Position numbers and translations under genes: made by a program
In this document: positions 15,176 through 25,280 of the stretch, one piece after another
Layout of the letters: each line of letters begins with the position of its first letter
How positions within the stretch are numbered: position 1 is the first letter of the stretch
The notes under the pieces: model-generated
What the model was told of the DNA's origin: nothing
Databases searched by the model: none
Seen by the model: only the letters and a program-made list of their open reading frames with translations
Assembly (NCBI GenBank): GCA_937951615.1
Contig: CALFBH010000033.1
Location: 1-64,000 of the forward strand
DNA: 64,000 bases
Direction of reading: 5' to 3'
Source: an uncultured Saprospiraceae bacterium
Lineage (GTDB): Bacteria > Bacteroidota > Bacteroidia > Chitinophagales > Saprospiraceae

Positions 15176-17584
15176 TTAAAATTCAAATCCCCAGCTAAAG
15201 GAAGGAATGATGGTGAAAATGCTTAATTGTTTGAACTTACGGACAGTTGTAAAATTCCCGTTGCTATCATAAGTTCTTTCATTACTGGCAAAGATGAAAA
15301 ATGGATTTTTACGGTTATACATATTATAAGCCCCGATGGTGAATTTGCGTTTATAACGTTTTTTCTGCTTGATAAAATCAACACCTACATCCATTCTGTG
15401 ATAAGCATTCATGCGATAAGCATTTTTTTCTGACGGATATTCTATCTCTGTCGGACCATTATAATAATCGTTGGGCAGATATACTTCTGCACGAGAGACA
15501 GGCAAAGTAATCGCATTCCCTGTACCATATACCCAGGTGGCTGAAGCACTGATGCGCTCATTAAATTCATGAATGACCACAGCAGAAATATCATGTCGAC
15601 GATCATATTTGAACGGATAAACCTTTCCGCTGTTGATGTTTTCAAACTGTCGATTGGTCCAGGATAGTGTATAGCCAACCCAGCCAGTGGTTTTGCCCTT
15701 TTTCTTTTGTACAAAGACTTCTGCACCATAGGAATCGCCACTTCCTTGTTCCACTTTGTCCTGCCAGTCGCCAAAATCAATAAAGCTAGCTCCTTCTTTA
15801 TAAGAAATGAGGTTATCCATTTTTTTATAATAACCTTCTACACTAAATTCAAATTTGTCATTGAATGTCTTGGCAATTCCTAGAGCAGCCTGCCAGGAAG
15901 ATTCTGGTTTGATGCGTGCCGTAGAAGGCAGCCACAGGTCAGTTGGCAAGCCAATACCTTCATTGGTTAGGAGGTGGAGGTATTGTGTCATAGTGGCGTA
16001 AGAAGCTTTGATGGCTACATCACCGGGCAATAAGTATCGCAAACCAACGCGCGGCTGTATGGAGAAATACAATTGATCCTCTACATCAAAAGCAGAACCG
16101 TGTACGCCAATATTTGCCTTAAAATTTTCACCAATTGTGATTTCATCTTCAACATAAGCAACATAGTCCATTGAAGTGGTATTTCCTGTTCCTACTATAG
16201 TATCTAGGGGCGAACTATCGGTAGCTGATATTTTAAAATTCAAAGCCCCGGGTTTGAAGGTATGGTGTGTGACGCCTGCACCAAAACGGATGTGATTAGA
16301 TGGATTGGGGAGGTAATCGAAATCAATTTTTCCATTCAAATCTTCTATGCCGGATAGATATTTTGCGCCGTAAGAAGCATCATAAACCACTTCTCCGTTA
16401 TATTTGTCTGTTTCTGAAGCTGTGATGCCTGTATTCAGATTATAACGACTATAAGTTGCTGTTACATTGCTAAATAATTTATTGCTCCACAAGTGGTTGT
16501 AACGTAAAGCGGACGTGAGGTTTCCCCAATCAAGACTTGATTCTATGCCAAAATCATATTCCTCATTACCATAAGAATAATTCTCATTAACTTTTACATA
16601 AAATCGGTCATCACCTGTATATACGCTGGCATATAATCGGTCTTTTTCACTGAATTTGTGATTGATTTTGGCATTGACATCATAAAAATAATACCCGCCA
16701 GTAAAGTCAATATCTTCTTCTACTGCTGAAGCTTGTTTGATAAATGGTCTTGCCAATAAATCCAGATAAGTTCGCCTGCCAGAAATAATGAAGGACGTCT
16801 TGTCTTTCACAATAGGTCCTTCCAGTGTGAGTCTGGAAGAAATGAGTCCAATACTACCAGAGCCTTTGATTTCTTTCATATTGCCTTCCTTCATGTTGAT
16901 TTCCAAGACTGATGACAGTCGTCCGCCAAAACGCGCAGGAAATCCGCCTTTAGTCAGCGTCACATTTTTGATGGCATCCGCATTAAAAACAGAAAAGAAG
17001 CCAAAGAGGTGGGAGACATTATAGACAGGCACACCGTCTAGCAAAATCAAATTTTGGTCGGGGCTGCCACCGCGTACATACAAGCCACTTGTTCCCTCTC
17101 CGCCCGACTGCACACCTGGTAGGAGTTGAAGCGACTTGAGGATGTCGACTTCGCCAAGCAAAGCAGGCAGTTTTTTGATTTGTTTTATGGGAACAGAGAC
17201 TTGACTCATTTGAGTCTTTTGCTCCACTCGTTCATACTTTTCTGCGGTTACGACTATCTCATCCAGCTCTGCACCTACACCCAGCGCGAGGTTCATGCTG
17301 ATGTCTTTGTCGAGATACATCCGAAAATATTTCGTTTCATATCCAACATAGGAAACGGCTAGATAAACAGAATCTTTAGGCAAGGTGATACTGTAAAAAC
17401 CATAGACATTGGTCGTCGTACCTTTGTTTTTTTCGGGGTCAAACACATTGGCCGCAATGAGTTTTTCGCCAGTTTTGGCATCTTCTACATAGCCGCTGAT
17501 GGTGTATCGTTCTTGCTGAGCATCTGCCTGAGTACAAAGCAGGTACATGAAGACGAACAGAACATAATTTACTGTTTTTTTCAT
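15176..17584 (-). CDS. TonB-dependent receptor with carboxypeptidase-like N-domain
   Basis: 802 residues with a signal peptide ending ADAQ. Residues about 25-110 are a CarboxypepD_reg-like domain (ISGYVEDAKTGEKLIAANV). The plug domain follows (GEVDILKSLQLLPGVQ...GLYVRGGSPDQNLILLDGVPVYN) and then a 22-strand-type barrel ending in Phe (SFSWGFEF), as expected for barrel insertion. It imports an unknown substrate across the outer membrane together with the DUF4249 partner downstream. The 17585-17842 gap upstream holds no gene. Confidence 0.92.
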   Translation of the reverse strand: MKKTVNYVLFVFMYLLCTQADAQQERYTISGYVEDAKTGEKLIAANVFDPEKNKGTTTNVYGFYSITLPKDSVYLAVSYVGYETKYFRMYLDKDISMNLALGVGAELDEIVVTAEKYERVEQKTQMSQVSVPIKQIKKLPALLGEVDILKSLQLLPGVQSGGEGTSGLYVRGGSPDQNLILLDGVPVYNVSHLFGFFSVFNADAIKNVTLTKGGFPARFGGRLSSVLEINMKEGNMKEIKGSGSIGLISSRLTLEGPIVKDKTSFIISGRRTYLDLLARPFIKQASAVEEDIDFTGGYYFYDVNAKINHKFSEKDRLYASVYTGDDRFYVKVNENYSYGNEEYDFGIESSLDWGNLTSALRYNHLWSNKLFSNVTATYSRYNLNTGITASETDKYNGEVVYDASYGAKYLSGIEDLNGKIDFDYLPNPSNHIRFGAGVTHHTFKPGALNFKISATDSSPLDTIVGTGNTTSMDYVAYVEDEITIGENFKANIGVHGSAFDVEDQLYFSIQPRVGLRYLLPGDVAIKASYATMTQYLHLLTNEGIGLPTDLWLPSTARIKPESSWQAALGIAKTFNDKFEFSVEGYYKKMDNLISYKEGASFIDFGDWQDKVEQGSGDSYGAEVFVQKKKGKTTGWVGYTLSWTNRQFENINSGKVYPFKYDRRHDISAVVIHEFNERISASATWVYGTGNAITLPVSRAEVYLPNDYYNGPTEIEYPSEKNAYRMNAYHRMDVGVDFIKQKKRYKRKFTIGAYNMYNRKNPFFIFASNERTYDSNGNFTTVRKFKQLSIFTIIPSFSWGFEF

Positions 17585-17842
17585 ATTAATTGAATTGTTG
17601 GTTTTGATAGGAGTGGGTTTCGTTTGTCAGAATTGCTTTAACACATCCTTAACGATATTAGGCTTTAAAGATTGCATGACAAAAAAAAATATACCGATAA
17701 TTTTAGAGCATCTTATTCAGTCTCAAATTACTGTTGTACTTTATTTTTCATAAAATTGGAAGACTTTATTTGTTTTAACCTATTTGTATGCCTGATGATT
17801 GTTATGATTTTATCTTCAATAATTCTTTTAGTGAAGGTTTTA

Positions 17843-20767
17843 TCAGGACTTATATTTCAAAGGTTTTTTTAATTCATTATAAACTGTAAAGAAGAAAGTT
17901 GTTCCTTTATCTGGCTGAGATTCCAGCCAGATTTCGCCACCATAAGACTCTATAATTTTTTTGCAAATAGGCAGACCAATGCCTGTACCTGAGTATTCTT
18001 CCTGATTGTGCAGTCGCTGAAATATTCTAAATACTTTCTCTTCATACTGTTTGCCAATGCCAATACCATTATCCTTTACGGAGATAGTCCAGCGTTCATC
18101 TTTTTGCTCACAATCTATTGAAATGACGGGCTTTCTTTCGGGGGGCTGATATTTGATGCCATTTCCAATTAGGTTTTGAAAAACTTGTAGCATTTCAGAG
18201 TTGTTGGCAGAAATGCTAGGGAGTGGACTGATTAGTTCAATCTGCGCATCCGTATCTTTGATGGCTTGATGAAGATTTTCCAGTGCCATTTTCATAGATT
18301 CGTTAAGGTTTACGCTGGTCTTTTTAGATTCTTTTACTCGAAGTCCGGAGAAGAGGAGAAGGTCTTCTATCATAGCTTGTAGGCGATGAACGCTTTTTCC
18401 AATAAAGTCCATGTATTCCTGCCCTTTGCCGCTTATGCTTTCGCCATCTGTTCGTTTTAATAATTGTAAAAAGCCAAACATAGTACGAAGCGGAGCTTTG
18501 AGGTCATGCGCAACCACATAATTGAATTGTTCTAATTCATTATTGCTGCGTTCCAATTCACCTATTTTAGCATTCAAGTCCACTGTTTTTTGTGCGACAA
18601 GGCGTTCTAGTTCTTGTGTTTTTTGTGCTTCTAAATAAGTACGAACAATGAGGAACAGGAGTCCTGTTATAAGACAAAGCATCAGGATGCGGAATAGATT
18701 GGTGTCCCAAAAAGGATAATCTTTATTGATTTCTATAGTGGTGGGTTTTGAAATTTTTCCATCATTGCCATTTAAGGCATATACCTCAAAGGTGTAATTG
18801 CCAGGAGGGAGAACATATTGAGGGGTGCCTGGTTGGTGTGTTCTCACGAGGGTGTCATTGACGCCTGACATTTTATAGGCATACATGATATTATTTTGAT
18901 GCCCATAATTCACACCTGCAAAATGAATTTGTATAATATTTTGCTTGTATTTAAGATTATACTCTTTTTTTATTTCGCTCTCTTTATTGTCTATTGATAC
19001 TCCTGTAATAAAGACTTCTTCTACAGATTGATCTCCTTCAAAATAAGCTTTATCTATTTGTAGCATACCCTTGGAGGTCCCTGCCAGTACTTTTTGGTCG
19101 TTGACCGCAATACAGCTAATATCCGATACAGGAAAAGCCTGGTGATTGGAGGAGCGATTGACTTGGTAAGTCCCAGCCTTGAAATCTATATCGGCTATTT
19201 GATTGATTCCATTGCTCGTTGATACCCAGACAACATCATGCTCTGCCACAAGGTCGGTGCAATAGTCATGATTTAACTGGCTGGTCGAATTGATGTTGAG
19301 GTGTTCATTATCTTTGAGTCCAATGACGCCTGCCCCTTTTGTTCCTATCCACAATACACCATCTGCTGTTTCATCAATTGCGCAAATATTATGACCAAAA
19401 ATTATATCCTGATCTCTGTATTGTGTTGAATGACCATCAAAATATCGGTGTAATCCCCGGTCTGTACCCAGCCAGCATACGCCTTGTTTGTCGATATGAA
19501 TAGCATTAACTATTCTGTCCGTTAATATAGCCGTAGCATACTTCGACAGATTGACAAAATGGCTGCCGATTTTTTTATTTGAAATCTTTTGTAGGTCTTG
19601 CAAGGCAATTTTCATAGCCTGCTCTGTAGTGCCGAAGAATAAAGAATCGCTAGTTGTCGCCATTGCCTGAACATCTGGGATGTGGTAATGAACATCTGGC
19701 TGATCCATAGTGAACAAGAATTCTTTGTTGCTCAATAAAGGATTATCGCCATTAGAACTGGCATAAATAGGGTAGGAGTTGAATGTTTCCCAGTTGCCAG
19801 ATATTGTTGAAGTATAAACTTGTTTGTTCGTACTTACAATGGTTTTCTGATTTCGGATGCTTATGCTTTTTATGACATTTTCTTTTAAAAAGACTTGCAT
19901 AGTATTCGTGCCAGCATACGAGGCTGCATCCAGAAAATAGACACCATCATTTTGCGTAGCAAACCATAAGTTATTGTCGGTATCCTCATAGACATCCGTC
20001 GCTAGTGTGCCAGTTGGGAAGTCTGACTCTATAAAATGTCCACCGATAACTTTAAACCCGCCAGCATGGTCTTTGACCCATATTTTACCTTTTTGATCCG
20101 CTAGTATGAAAAAGATATCCTGCATGCAGGAGTTGGATGAATCCGTAGGAAATATGATTTGTTGCTCCGTTTCTTGTATGCTTTTTGCCTTTTCATGTCC
20201 GGGAATATTTATCAGTTTTGCTTTTTGTAAATCTATTTTGACCAATCCACTTTCGCTATTATAATAGATGTCTTGTCCAATCTTTCGTGCGTGAAAAGGA
20301 ACATCTGCACAAGGAATAAATTGCAAATTAAGCATATTTTCGACGCCTTCTTTTAGGCTGACTAGATAATGATCTCCGCCATATAGCCATATAAAATCGT
20401 CGTCATCCTGAAATTGAACAGTCGGATTGGATAGTGGAATTTCAGCTTGTTCTGAAGTCCAGATGATTTCATCTAAGTCTGGACTGAGTAGTAATAATTG
20501 ATCGCCCACACTTAGGAGGATGTTTCCACTTTGAGTTTCTAAAAAGGAGGTGATTTTACCAATGCTTTTATCACCTATAAAGTCTAAGGTGTAGAATTTA
20601 TTTCCCTTAAAATAGCATAAGCCTGCCTTGGAAGTAATCCAGAGTCGTTGTCTGGAATCATAGTGGAGGTCAATAATGTTATTGTCAGGCAGACTATCTT
20701 TTATTGTGAAATTTTTGAATCGGTAGCCATCGAAGTGTGTGAGTCCAATATCAGTACCAAACCACAT
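17843..20767 (-). CDS. Two-component sensor kinase with periplasmic propellers
   Basis: 974 residues from the first ATG. Residues 1 to about 590 are repeated propeller blades of the regulator-propeller type (MWFGTDIGLTHFDGY, VCWLGTDRGLHRYFDG, VLWIGTKGAGVIGL). A Y_Y_Y domain (YAYKMSGVNDTL) and one transmembrane span (about 665-685) follow. After a coiled coil comes the HisKA domain with the phospho-acceptor His in YVVAHDLKAPLR (about residue 754), then the HATPase with DNGIGIG and GTGIGLPI. There is no receiver or AraC domain, so it is not a full hybrid. The open frame continues upstream with a signal peptide and first blade (see the next entry). Confidence 0.88.
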   Translation of the reverse strand: MWFGTDIGLTHFDGYRFKNFTIKDSLPDNNIIDLHYDSRQRLWITSKAGLCYFKGNKFYTLDFIGDKSIGKITSFLETQSGNILLSVGDQLLLLSPDLDEIIWTSEQAEIPLSNPTVQFQDDDDFIWLYGGDHYLVSLKEGVENMLNLQFIPCADVPFHARKIGQDIYYNSESGLVKIDLQKAKLINIPGHEKAKSIQETEQQIIFPTDSSNSCMQDIFFILADQKGKIWVKDHAGGFKVIGGHFIESDFPTGTLATDVYEDTDNNLWFATQNDGVYFLDAASYAGTNTMQVFLKENVIKSISIRNQKTIVSTNKQVYTSTISGNWETFNSYPIYASSNGDNPLLSNKEFLFTMDQPDVHYHIPDVQAMATTSDSLFFGTTEQAMKIALQDLQKISNKKIGSHFVNLSKYATAILTDRIVNAIHIDKQGVCWLGTDRGLHRYFDGHSTQYRDQDIIFGHNICAIDETADGVLWIGTKGAGVIGLKDNEHLNINSTSQLNHDYCTDLVAEHDVVWVSTSNGINQIADIDFKAGTYQVNRSSNHQAFPVSDISCIAVNDQKVLAGTSKGMLQIDKAYFEGDQSVEEVFITGVSIDNKESEIKKEYNLKYKQNIIQIHFAGVNYGHQNNIMYAYKMSGVNDTLVRTHQPGTPQYVLPPGNYTFEVYALNGNDGKISKPTTIEINKDYPFWDTNLFRILMLCLITGLLFLIVRTYLEAQKTQELERLVAQKTVDLNAKIGELERSNNELEQFNYVVAHDLKAPLRTMFGFLQLLKRTDGESISGKGQEYMDFIGKSVHRLQAMIEDLLLFSGLRVKESKKTSVNLNESMKMALENLHQAIKDTDAQIELISPLPSISANNSEMLQVFQNLIGNGIKYQPPERKPVISIDCEQKDERWTISVKDNGIGIGKQYEEKVFRIFQRLHNQEEYSGTGIGLPICKKIIESYGGEIWLESQPDKGTTFFFTVYNELKKPLKYKS

Positions 20768-20920
20768 AAAGCCTTTTGCATCCTGTTCTATCGCATTGAC
20801 GGTAGCACTTGGTAATCCATCTGCCTGCGAAAAATGTTTAAGTGGCTGAATGGTTTGCTGGAAACCAAACAGACGAACACCCCAACAGATAAAAAACGAT
20901 ATGAATATTGCTTGCTTAAT
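20768..20920 (-). CDS. In-frame N-terminal extension of the sensor kinase
   Basis: Upstream of the first ATG the frame stays open to a stop at 20930-20932 and encodes KQAIFISFFICWGVRLFGF (a signal peptide), then HFSQADGLPSATVNAIEQDA, the standard opening of regulator-propeller sensors. No ATG, GTG or TTG occurs in this extension. The most sensible start is ATT at 20918-20920 (Met-Lys-Gln-Ala), with ATC one codon earlier also possible. Either a rare start codon is used or the original ATG has mutated. Without this part the protein would have no export signal. Confidence 0.65.
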
Positions 20921-21008
20921 GATAGTGTTTTAAAATTGGTAAAATCAACAAATTATAATTGTCTATGCTTGCCCACAGTCTCTTTAATTCCCGAATTTAT
21001 GGTTCTAA

Positions 21009-21115
21009 GTAAGTGGAAATACAAATCCAAACGTCAAATTAAAATTCAAAAAAGTATTGACAATAAGCCAATTATGTAAATTGAAAGTGGCGTTTAGTTG
21101 AGTCCAAGCACTTAA
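21009..21115 (+). repeat. 105-bp dispersed repeat, long copy
   Basis: Runs from TAAGTGGAAATACAAATCC through ATTGACAATAAGCCAATTA to GTTTAGTTGAGTCCAAGCAC. It is nearly identical, in inverse orientation, to 49746-49848. Shorter left-end copies are at 191, 24388, 25080, 34793 and 39606. The rest of the gap to 21235 is AT-rich with no gene. Confidence 0.75.
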
Positions 21116-21235
21116 TTGAACAGAATTATCTATAATTTAAATTTTGAATAAAAAACTAATTGCCAGCGTTTTAAACTTAAACTTGCACTTAAACTTATGT
21201 ACTGATATTGTCACTGATACTGATATTGCGACTGT

Positions 21236-23857
21236 TCAATGCTGATGCCCATGCCCATCGTCTATGGCGTCCTCTTCTTCCGCAGCATCTTCCGTACTTT
21301 CAGTAGCATCACTGCTAATGGTATGTCCAAAAAAAAGTGCATTGAGAAAAAGCTTATTGGTGCCATGCCAAAATGCCCTGAAATTAGGATTGTCCGACAT
21401 CGCAATCACGCGCCCACGACCTAGTCTGCTGACTATAATAGCAGCTGAGTTTTTGGCAACTTTCAAGTTTTCATTGGAAATATAGCCTGCTAACAAAGGA
21501 TTGGATGTGTAGGACAATGGAGTAGCATATACATTATTGGCAGGTTTGAAAAAGAGCGTTCCCCGTCGAAAGACAGGCAATAATTCGCGTTTATAACCAT
21601 AGCCAAGCGGATGCGTAAGATCGAGTTTCGCCTGTAAAATGTTTCCACCGATATACTGTGCGCCCTTGTCATTGGCAATAGAGGCATAAGGATGGTCGCG
21701 CTTGACAGAAGGCTTGGATTTAAATTCTACTGCACTTAATCCATTGGATTTCAACCAGCGTACTGCGCCTTTCATACCTATAAGCGTGCCGCCCTGTTCT
21801 ACCCATTTATTCAGTTTTGTAGCGTTTATGCTGGAATATCCACCATCCGCCATAATCAGCGTTTTATATTTGCTTAAATCCAAACTGCCAAATCGCTTTA
21901 TATCCACCACAGAGACAGGGATGTCGAAACGATAATCCAATAAATGCCAAACTTCTCCTGCATCATAACCATTAATACCATCGCCTGCTAACAATAATGC
22001 CTTTGGCGAATGCAGGGCTTCAAAACTTGGACTTCCTAAATCTATGCCCTGAACGCTGAGTCCGGATTCGATACCATATATAGACGTGCCGTTTTCGGCT
22101 GCTATTTGTTGCAAGACATAAAATAACTCATCGGTGTCCATCTCTGTTTGTACAGCAGGTACCATGATGGCGCCGTAGTCAAAGTCATAAGTCTGATTAT
22201 CACCTGCACGAGCCTTTAAAGGTTTGCTGGCTACTTTGGCGACTAGTCCGTTTTCGAGTATACGCGATAAGGCGCGTGGCGCGTAATAATCACTCCAGTT
22301 GAATAAATAAGCGTACTCACTTTTACCACCAACAACCTGCTTCTTATCCATGACAACATCAGTTAGCAAATCTTTCTCCGATGTATTCACAGCACTAAGC
22401 TCGCTATAAGGCAGATTGAATGCAAGCGGGAGCGTCCAGGCAGAAACATCGTAAAAAAGGCTGTCTTTGAAGCTGGTTCTTTTTTCAAAAATAGCCTCAA
22501 TTAGCCGGGCTTGTTTTTGTATGGCTGGTACGATATACGAACTGCCGGATTTATAACTTATCCCATTATCTGTTCTGTCTTTGGTGTTTTTATATACTTT
22601 AATATCGTGTTGTAAAATAATTTTTGCCAGATTTTGACTGCGTACAGGGTCGTATTCATCTCCAAAAATATAGGCTTTCACCCTGCTCTTTCTTGCGTTT
22701 TCCATCCCTGAAGTATAAAACTCCCGTTGGAAATCCAATAACTCAGTCCTTAGATTCTGAGCAGCTTCAAGCGTAGATAAAGAGGTTCTGAATTGATTTC
22801 TAATGGTAAATGGGAAACTTAAATCACCATGTACACTTTCCTGCAAATGTCCACGAGAGCTGGCTTGTTCAAACAAAATACCAATACAGCCTTGCGCGTC
22901 AGGATAAGTCGAGCCTTTTCCATAATAAAAATCATCAAAAGATTCTTTGGTATAATAAAGCGAACCGATGTCATCCATGAACTGTGCATGAAACTCAGCA
23001 ATTTTGCCTGTCAGTTCCTGGTTTTTTGGTGGTGTCAGCGGATTGGTGCGTGAAGGAATACCAGGTTGAAAGAAAAAGGTATTATTTGTTCCCATTTCGT
23101 GATGATCGGTCAGAATATTTGGTTTCCATTCCTGGAATTTTGCAATGCGCCCCCGACTTTCCGGATGTTGAAGCGGCAGCCAGTCGCGATTCAGGTCAAA
23201 CCAATAATGATTGGTGCGCCCACGTGGCCAAGATTCCTGATGTTCGCGAGTATCCGAATCCGCCATTGGGTTTTTACTTTTGTGTGTATTGACCCAGGAA
23301 GCAAAACGATTTGCGCCATCGGGGTTATAACAGGGGTCGAGCAGGATAATGGTGTTATCCAGCATTTGCTCTATCTCTTTACCTTTTGCGGCAGCAAGAT
23401 GATAAGCGAGCATCATGGCTGCATTGACACCACTCGGCTCATTACCGTGTACACTATAGCCCTGATAAACCACAACCGGCATATCCTTGGTCTTGAGACC
23501 GCCAGATTTGGACGGGTCAGCTAGAGCGACATGGTCGGCTTTGATTTTGTTTATATTTTTATGATTGGCAGGCGAAGTTATCGTAGCCAGCAAAAGTGGC
23601 CGATCTTCATAACTGCGCGCATATTCTTCCAGTGTGAAACGTTCGGAAGCCTGTGCAACAGCCTTCATATACATGATAACCTTGTCATGACTGACGTGCC
23701 ATTTCCCTATAGGCCATCCAAAAACATCTTCTGGAGTTGGAATGGATGGATCGTATTCTACATTTTCGGGTAAATAATAATCTGTATTCTCCTGTGCGTC
23801 TGATGTGGTGTATGCAAGTGCGCACAGAATGACAAGTGTAGCTAATCGTATTTTCAT
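21236..23857 (-). CDS. M14-family zinc carboxypeptidase-like protein
   Basis: 873 residues with a signal peptide ending SDAQ, so exported. The M14 zinc motif is GYSVHGNEPSG (about residues 130-140, His and Glu ligands). Further M14 landmarks are LLDPCYNPDGANRF, WFDLNRDWLPLQHPE and the likely third ligand region ILTDHHEMG. A long C-terminal region with a class I glutamine-amidotransferase-like flavour (ALLLAGDGINGYDAGEVWHLLDYRF, cited about residues 615-640) follows. The protein ends in an acidic, His-rich tail (DDGHGHQH) that may bind metal. It is monocistronic, and the divergent partner is queD. Confidence 0.88.
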   Translation of the reverse strand: MKIRLATLVILCALAYTTSDAQENTDYYLPENVEYDPSIPTPEDVFGWPIGKWHVSHDKVIMYMKAVAQASERFTLEEYARSYEDRPLLLATITSPANHKNINKIKADHVALADPSKSGGLKTKDMPVVVYQGYSVHGNEPSGVNAAMMLAYHLAAAKGKEIEQMLDNTIILLDPCYNPDGANRFASWVNTHKSKNPMADSDTREHQESWPRGRTNHYWFDLNRDWLPLQHPESRGRIAKFQEWKPNILTDHHEMGTNNTFFFQPGIPSRTNPLTPPKNQELTGKIAEFHAQFMDDIGSLYYTKESFDDFYYGKGSTYPDAQGCIGILFEQASSRGHLQESVHGDLSFPFTIRNQFRTSLSTLEAAQNLRTELLDFQREFYTSGMENARKSRVKAYIFGDEYDPVRSQNLAKIILQHDIKVYKNTKDRTDNGISYKSGSSYIVPAIQKQARLIEAIFEKRTSFKDSLFYDVSAWTLPLAFNLPYSELSAVNTSEKDLLTDVVMDKKQVVGGKSEYAYLFNWSDYYAPRALSRILENGLVAKVASKPLKARAGDNQTYDFDYGAIMVPAVQTEMDTDELFYVLQQIAAENGTSIYGIESGLSVQGIDLGSPSFEALHSPKALLLAGDGINGYDAGEVWHLLDYRFDIPVSVVDIKRFGSLDLSKYKTLIMADGGYSSINATKLNKWVEQGGTLIGMKGAVRWLKSNGLSAVEFKSKPSVKRDHPYASIANDKGAQYIGGNILQAKLDLTHPLGYGYKRELLPVFRRGTLFFKPANNVYATPLSYTSNPLLAGYISNENLKVAKNSAAIIVSRLGRGRVIAMSDNPNFRAFWHGTNKLFLNALFFGHTISSDATESTEDAAEEEDAIDDGHGHQH

Positions 23858-23904
23858 TTTCGAGCGAAGTCTATTATTTTAACAAAGTTCAAATATAACA
23901 AAAG

Positions 23905-23937
23905 CTTGGTGTGCAGGGTATATATTTTGTATTTTTG
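23905..23937 (+). promoter_or_regulatory. Promoter of queD
   Basis: CTTG (23905-23908), a 21-bp spacer and TATTTTTG (23930-23937) match the TTG-N17..23-TAnnTTTG Bacteroidota consensus. It predicts transcription starting near 23944, a 16-nt leader. No preQ1 riboswitch fits in that space. Confidence 0.55.
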
Positions 23938-23959
23938 CGTCGAATTTAGAAAAAATAGC

Positions 23960-24373
23960 ATGACAGTATATCTAACAAGGGTGGAGAATTTTAATGCCGC
24001 ACACCAATTATGGGTGGATGAATGGAGTGACGAGAAGAATATGGAAATTTTTGGAAAATGTGCAAATAAAAATTTTCATGGGCATAATTATAAGCTGGTC
24101 GTTACCGTAAAAGGAAGCCCCGATCCAATGACTGGCTTTGTGATGAATGCCAAAAGACTGGGCGATATTATCAAAACAGAAATCACAGAAATACTAGATC
24201 ACACCAATCTTAATCTGGACGATAATTTTTTGCCGGAAGGCATACAACCTACATCTGAAAATTTAGTTATATACATCTGGAAACAATTGGCTCCGCACTT
24301 GAACAATTGTACCCTTCATCGTGTTCGGTTATACGAAACAGAAAAAATTTATGCAGATTATATGGGAGAGTGA
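23960..24373 (+). CDS. queD: 6-carboxytetrahydropterin synthase family protein
   Basis: About 137 residues of the PTPS/QueD fold, which converts dihydroneopterin triphosphate toward queuosine or pterin products. Zinc-binding histidines are visible in FNAAHQLW and in the CANKNFHGHNYKL block, where Cys (KCANKNFHGH) is the QueD-type nucleophile position. The C-terminal LHRVRLYETEKIYADY matches the family. The ATG at 23960 follows a good promoter. folE, which makes its substrate, lies about 80 bp downstream, supporting a queuosine-type role over tetrahydrobiopterin. Confidence 0.88.
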   Translation: MTVYLTRVENFNAAHQLWVDEWSDEKNMEIFGKCANKNFHGHNYKLVVTVKGSPDPMTGFVMNAKRLGDIIKTEITEILDHTNLNLDDNFLPEGIQPTSENLVIYIWKQLAPHLNNCTLHRVRLYETEKIYADYMGE

Positions 24374-24456
24374 CGAGGAAATAGAAACTCAAATTCAAAC
24401 GTCAAATTCAAGAATCGGAACTACTCAAATCTGTGAACGTGCAATAACGGTTAATC

Positions 24457-25041
24457 ATGTCGTATAAGAAAACAGAAGAATATAGCCCTGAAATCACCCG
24501 CGATCTAATAAAGAAATATCACCATATTCTCGATCAGCTGGGAGAAGATACTGAGCGTGAAGGATTGATAAAAACGCCAGAACGAGCTGCCAAAGCTATG
24601 CAATTTCTCACGCAGGGCTACGAACAAGATCCCGTAGCAATACTAAAAGGTGCGATGTTTAAAGAGGAATATAATGAGATGGTGATTGTCAAAGACATCG
24701 AAGTCTATTCGCTTTGCGAGCATCATATCTTACCTTTTTTCGGCAAAGCGCATATCGCCTATATTCCAAATGGCTACATCGTGGGACTCAGTAAACTGCC
24801 ACGTGTGGTCGATGTATTTGCTCGCCGCTTACAGGTACAGGAGAGACTAACGCACGATGTGCTGCATTGTATTCAGGATACCCTAAATCCGCTTGGCGTT
24901 GCCATTGTCATCGAAGCCAGCCACATGTGTATGATGATGCGTGGTGTACAGAAACAAAATTCAGTGACCACGACCTCTGCGTTTACCGGAGCATTTGAGA
25001 AGCTACAGACTCGTAATGAGTTTTTGAATTTGATTAAGTAA
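24457..25041 (+). CDS. folE: GTP cyclohydrolase I
   Basis: 194-residue type I enzyme, which converts GTP to dihydroneopterin triphosphate for folate and queuosine. Zinc ligands lie in [19 protein letters not shown] (Cys and His) and [12 protein letters not shown] (second Cys). [23 protein letters not shown] is the classic family signature. It follows queD in the same direction. The short gap holds a partial copy of the 105-bp repeat (24388-24416) and no terminator. Confidence 0.96.
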   Translation: MSYKKTEEYSPEITRDLIKKYHHILDQLGEDTEREGLIKTPERAAKAMQFLTQGYEQDPVAILKGAMFKEEYNEMVIVKDIEVYSLCEHHILPFFGKAHIAYIPNGYIVGLSKLPRVVDVFARRLQVQERLTHDVLHCIQDTLNPLGVAIVIEASHMCMMMRGVQKQNSVTTTSAFTGAFEKLQTRNEFLNLIK

Positions 25042-25079
25042 GGGAAGTGATTGGTTATTGAGTTATTCGTAATTGGACG

Positions 25080-25132
25080 TTAAGTGGAAATACAAATCCA
25101 AACGTCAAATTCAAAAAAGTATTGACAATAAC
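25080..25132 (+). repeat. Short copy of the 105-bp dispersed repeat
   Basis: AAGTGGAAATACAAATCCAA, then ACGTCAAATTCAAAAAAGTATTGACAATAA (stated in two parts), identical to the left half of the copy at 21009. Confidence 0.65.
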
Positions 25133-25268
25133 ATAAAGAAAATTCCAAAAGAAAAAAACAAATTCGGAAACAAGACGTAGATGTTTTTTCAGCAGCTTTG
25201 GTATTTCCCAATTACTTATCACTAATACACCAGTCACCAAACTATTTCTCAAAGACAGAACTTTGCCT

Positions 25269-25276
25269 TACTTTTG
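25269..25276 (+). promoter_or_regulatory. Candidate -7 element for the M1 peptidase
   Basis: TACTTTTG lies 4 bp before the ATG at 25281, implying a leaderless or nearly leaderless mRNA. This supports 25281 over the in-frame TTG at 25263. Confidence 0.45.
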
Positions 25277-25280
25277 CAAC

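Noticed and set aside
23881-23960. preQ1 riboswitch upstream of queD
   Set aside because: Only about 16 nt lie between the predicted start and the ATG, too short for a known aptamer.
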